From the NCBI GenBank assembly GCA_019828545.1, contig JACVRA010000054.1:124875-188874 (forward strand): 64,000 nt of DNA, given 5' to 3'. This document shows, in pieces, positions 59,350 through 64,000 of the stretch (positions within the stretch are counted from its first letter, which is position 1; each line of letters opens with the position of its first letter). Made by a program: the position numbers and the translations under genes. Under the pieces are notes generated by a model. It saw nothing but the letters and a program-made list of their open reading frames with translations. It had not been told where the DNA came from and made no database searches. The DNA comes from Paracamarosporium sp. OC-R06-R3 (lineage: Eukaryota > Ascomycota > Dothideomycetes > Pleosporales > Didymosphaeriaceae).

Positions 59350-62300
59350 ATGCTTCACACCGTAGCTGAAAATTATGACTGTCCTCCCACACCAATCAGT
59401 GCATCCACTAGCTCTGAAAGTCCCCGGTGGATGCTCTTACCTACCCCTAAAGTAAGTTTGATGAATAATACAGCGCAGTCGCGTCCCTGACATATATAGT
59501 CACAGCAACATGCCCATGATGTCGCCATTGTGGGTATGTCCTGTCGTACTGCCGGAGGAATCGACACTCCTGAGAAGCTTTGGAAATTCATCATGGAAAA
59601 GAAGCATGCTTCCGGTGAAGTACCCAAGAAGCGATGGGAGCCATGGCTTCGCCGAGACCCGCGGAATCCAAATATCATTGCAGAGACCACTTCTAGAGGC
59701 TACTTCATTGACAACCTCGAGAACTTCGATGCAGCCTTCTTTGGTATCTCTCCAAAGGAGGCTGAGCTCATGGATCCACATCAACGACTTGCCCTGGAAC
59801 TTTCCTGGGAAGCGCTCGAAAATGCTGGCATTAATGCAAAACGATTGTCCGGGTCTGACACCGCTGTATTCATGGGTGTGGACTCTGACGATTATTCGAG
59901 ACTTATCATGGAGGATCTGCCCAACGTGGAAGCATGGTCAGGGATAGGCACTGCCTACCATGGCATCCCGAACCGTATCTCATACCATCTAGACCTGATG
60001 GGGCCTAGTGCCGCAGGTAGGCTAACATCTCATTATTACTATTCCCGCTTCATAGGTCCGTGATTTAACTGTTAACCGTGATAATCAATTTGTAGTCGAT
60101 GCAGCATGCGCTTCATCACTCATTGCCATTCACCTTGGCAGCCAAGCAATCCTGTCAGGTGAATCAACCATCGCTTTATGCGGGGGGGTCAATGTGTTGT
60201 GCGCACCAGGCCTTACCCGCATGCTTGACAAGGCGGGAGCACTCGCTTCTGACGGGCTTTGCATCTCTTTCGATGATGATGCCCATGGCTACGCAAGGGG
60301 CGAAGGCGGCGCGATCGTTGTATTGAAGAGACTCTCCAACGCCATTGCAGATAACGACAACATCTTGGCGGTGCTCAAAGGCACGGCTACTGCACAAGAT
60401 GGGAAGACAAATGGTATCATGGCACCAAATGCGAAGGCTCAGGAACTGGTGGCAAGGCAAGCGCTCTCGCGAGCAGGTGGCCTCGATCCTCTGACCATTG
60501 GTTATGTAGAAGCCCACGCAACGTCTACATCGCTAGGTGATCCAACCGAAATCGGTGCTATTTCACAGGTATACGGTGTTGGAAGAGATGGTGGGACACC
60601 CTGCGCCGTCGGTTCAATCAAGCCCAATGTCGGCCATCTCGAAGCAGCTGCAGGAGTTATTGGCTTTGTAAAGGCTGTCATAGCAGTCAACAAGGGTGAA
60701 CTTGCGCCGCAAACTCTCTTAAAGAAACTCAATACGCGTGTAGATTGGGAACGTTCGGGTCTCCAGGTCGTTCAAGAGGCGTCAAAATGGCCTGAGACTC
60801 TAGGACCTCGCAGAGCAGCAATTTGCTCCTATGGCTATGGTGGGTCTGTATCCCATGCTATCATCGAGCAAACCCCAGTGTCACACAGACCTTACCAGGG
60901 GGTAAGACGAAAACAATCAAGTGAGGATCCCGAGAAACCAGTGACTCTGGTACTCTCGTCTTTCCAAAAGAAGCGGCTCGCCTATCAGGCCATCCGCCTT
61001 GCAGACTGGTTAAATGGCGATGGAAAGGAAGCGAGTCTCGGAGCTATTGCAAATACACTCGGACAACGCCGAGCACCGCAAGACTACCGCGCAACTTTTG
61101 TGGTCAGAAATCACGATGAAGCTATCAAAGTCCTTCAGCACTTTGCGACTGGAACGTTGGACCACTGGAGTTCGAGCGGCCGAATACTGGGAACAACCAC
61201 AAAGAAAGATGTCGTTTGGGTTTTCTCCGGACACGGTGGGCAGTGGCCCGACATGGCAAAAGAGCTATTGAAGGATCCTACCTTCTATCACGCGATAGCA
61301 GTGTTAGACAATCTGATCAAGAAAGAAGCAGGTTTCTCCGCTTTATCTGCATTTCAAACGGGCAAGCTAGGCGGGGCTAGTATGGTTCAGGTGCTAACCT
61401 ATCTTATGCAGCTCGGGCTAGCAGAGGTGCTTCGAAGTAGGGGTGTAGAGCCTCAGGCTATCATCGGTCACTCAGTTGGCGAGATTGCAGCGTCTGTTGT
61501 TGCAGGATGTTTGACATCAGAAGAAGGCGCATTGTTAGTCTCAAGAAGAGCCCGCTTATATGAGCAAGTTGAAGGTCAAGGAGGAATGGCTTTAGTCAAC
61601 CTTTCCTTCCTACAAGTCAGACTGGAACTCAGAGGTAGGAGAGAAATTGTAGCGGCTGTCGACTCTTCGCCTTCTTCCTGTGTTATCAGCGGAGAGGTCG
61701 CGCCGCTTGAACAGTACCTTAGCGAGCTGGCACAAAGGGGCATCAAAACATTCCGAGTCAAAACAAACGTTGCCTTCCACTCGCCTATGCTTGAGAAGCT
61801 GGCTGCGCCTCTTAGGGAAGTTTTAAAAGGCGCCATATCTCCTCGTGAGGCAACCATCCCGATCTATTCAACTTCGCACGTTGAAGCGCGTACCGATGCT
61901 CTTCGTGATATAAACTACTGGATAAAGAATATGATCGAACCAGTCAAACTTAATGGAGCCGTGTGTGCAGCAGCTAATGATGGATATCGGGCTTTCTTGG
62001 AGGTGTCTTCACACCCCATTGTCGCACATTCGATAAGCGAAACATTGGCTGCACTGGGACTCGACGAGTCGGTTATCTCTGGCGTGATGAAGCGCGACAC
62101 GTCTTCTGACAGAACCTTATTGCATGCTATAGCTCAGTTGTTCATCAGTGGTGTAGCCGTCGACTTTGAGGCGCAACTGGGAACCACACAATGGGCGAAA
62201 AATGTACCTTGTACGCCATGGGTACAAAAACCTTATTGGAAAGAGGTCGAGACTGGTTTTATAGCGGCTGACCAACGGCATGATGTGGATAAGCATACAC

Positions 62301-64000
62301 TTCTGGGCCAGTGCATTGATATTGCTGGATCAGACACGCGCGTTTTCGCAACATTCATAAACGAGAGGACGAAGCCATATCCTCTTACCCATCCATTGGA
62401 CAGTACTGAGATCATTCCAGCCGCTGTATACTGCAACACATTCAGACATGCCACCAGTGCAACAATTCTAAATGACTTACAGTTGCGCGTTCCAATTCCA
62501 ATGACGGTCGATCAGCGCGAGATTCAGATTTCTGTGGAAAATAATTCTCTACGGCTATACTCGCGGTTGAAATCGTCGCGGGGTTTTCAAGACGACCTTC
62601 AACATCCGTGGACTGATCACAGCTCCTGCAATTGGAAAAGAGAGGATATGACAGCCTACTACAAGGCATATGATATTGAGCTCCTCGAATCTAGGATCAG
62701 CACCGTACTTCCGAATGGCTTTGCTTGGGACTTTCTCCAGAAGATAGGCGTCTCGGGAAAAGCATATCCATGGGCCGTCACACAGCATTATGGCAACGAT
62801 AAAGAGATGCTTGTCAAGATGGACATGGATCCCGAACATGACAAGAATTCCTGGGATCCATATTCTTGGGCTCCTTTCCTGGATGCCGCAACGTCTGTTG
62901 GCTCATCTATCTTCTTCAATAACCCAAAAATGCGTATCGTGTCTGGAATCGATCAAGTACAGTTTTTATCGCAGGAAGCGCCACCGAAAGTTGGCTACCT
63001 ATACATTGAAGAAGCAAACGACTCGAAGAGCTTGGCAGCGAATATCAGTGTACTGAGTGAGCAAGGCGAGTTGTTGGCAAAGTTGAAATCGATGCGGTTC
63101 TGTGATGTTGAAGTTGCCTCAGATCGAACAACAGGTGTGGATGCGCTCATACATCGACTTGTATGGGTGCCTCCTGTGTTTGCGGAGGTTCCTCTTGCCA
63201 TCGACTGCGTGCTGCTCATTTGTGACAATGAAACGCTATCACAGGCGTACGCGGATGATATTCTTAAAAACGCAAATATGTCACTCAGAATATCTTCAGA
63301 TGGCGACTTCAGTAACCCAGAGGTTTCCAATCTGCTAGTCCGAGACGGTACTGTTGTCTGTTATGTTCCTGGCCGCACGCAATCCTGGGATGACATACCA
63401 GAACGAGCTCACAAGTTTACTTGCGAGGCAACGCGTATTCTAAATTATCTCACTACCCTTGGTACTACGACGAGACTTTTCATCATTACGGAGAGCGTTT
63501 TCGAGGCCTCATCGCCAACAGCGCTCGCTCAAGGCCCACTATATGGCTTTGCGCGTATAGCGGCACAAGAACATCCAGAGCTATGGGGTGGCCTTATCGA
63601 CAACGAAAACTCGCGTTTGCCGATGTTGGCTTTCAAATACGTTCAGGAGCAGGATGTGGTCCGCATTCAGGATGGCCTTCCTCGCGTTGCTAGAATGAGG
63701 CCCTTCACTAGATCTCAGCGACGTGAGCGTACTTCTCAACAAACGTTGTTACCAAGACCACACGGTGCTTACATCGTGACTGGTGGATTTGGTGCCCTCG
63801 GCCTCGAAGTGCTGGATTTTCTCGTAGAGAAGGGCGCCCGTCGCATTGTGGTGGTTTCGCGTAGCAAGCTTCCTCCACGGCGTGAGTGGGCAAACGTTGA
63901 TGGTCGCATGCAGGTTATCGTGAACAAGATCCAACAGCTAGAAAGCAAGGGCGCAAGTATTTACGGCATTACGATAGACATCAGTGCGCTCGATGCACGT
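59350..64000 (+). CDS. partially reducing iterative type I polyketide synthase, 6-methylsalicylate synthase type (partial, right edge)
   Basis: Exons 59350-59451, 59500-60016 and 60096 to the window end, giving 1508 residues with the end missing. The ketosynthase contains VDAACASS (Cys211), [16 protein letters not shown] and [14 protein letters not shown]. The acyltransferase has [15 protein letters not shown] and [10 protein letters not shown] (Ser666). The dehydratase-like thioester hydrolase (TH) domain has HTLLGQ and [12 protein letters not shown] (His972), with [13 protein letters not shown] further on. The ketoreductase begins with [17 protein letters not shown] (about 1433). The order KS-AT-TH-KR is that of 6-methylsalicylate synthases and related mellein synthases, which end with an ACP and have about 1,700-1,800 residues. 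So roughly 250-300 residues lie outside. The second intron cuts the KS four residues before the active cysteine. The product cannot be named from this sequence. Confidence 0.93.

Noticed and set aside
1..64000. CRISPR array, rRNA genes, intact transposon
   Set aside because: No regularly spaced repeats, no rRNA sequence, and no transposase, reverse transcriptase or terminal repeats were recognised.

Overview
The window comes from a filamentous ascomycete (Pezizomycotina). The genes carry short introns of about 44 to 79 bases with GT..AG ends. Promoters and leaders are pyrimidine-rich, and single genes sit on both strands with no operons. The repertoire is typically fungal: a WOPR regulator, a HET-domain protein, an RNase MRP subunit and a partially reducing polyketide synthase. 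A Dothideomycete is a reasonable guess, but nothing here fixes the class.

Layout. (1) 1-11.4 kb is gene-poor. It holds a small candidate secreted protein, a doubtful two-helix membrane ORF, a 7-bp tandem repeat and two places where TATA, hairpin, A-box, B-box and T-run signals line up as in RNA polymerase III units. (2) 11.4-13.3 kb has two convergent genes: RNase MRP subunit RMP1 and a Tex30/KANL3-type alpha/beta hydrolase. (3) 17.8-19.5 kb is a Wor1/Ryp1/Sge1-type WOPR regulator on the minus strand, preceded by several kb of GC-rich, microsatellite-bearing DNA without a credible gene. (4) 22-34.8 kb is almost empty. It contains a tandem duplication near 26 kb, an isolated two-exon gene for a 131-residue six-cysteine secreted protein at 28.4-28.8 kb, and a strand-asymmetric G-rich tract at 32 kb. 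(5) 34.8-47.5 kb is a conserved block: GSK-3 kinase (7 exons), nuclear cap-binding protein CBP80 (6 exons), a 2,3-dihydroxybenzoate-decarboxylase-like amidohydrolase and a NIPA-type magnesium transporter. (6) 47.8-64 kb is an accessory and secretory block: a small basic ORF, a secreted GH3 beta-glucosidase, a HET-domain protein, a probably GPI-anchored S10 serine carboxypeptidase and a 6-methylsalicylate-synthase-type PKS that runs off the right edge.

How the parts relate. The conserved block serves general cell functions (signalling, mRNA cap binding, Mg transport). The right-hand block faces outside the cell (polymer and peptide degradation, non-self recognition, secondary metabolism), and the PKS may be the left-hand edge of a biosynthetic cluster. 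Exon borders were set by hand from splice signals and reading-frame continuity. No database search was run, so family names rest on recognised motifs.
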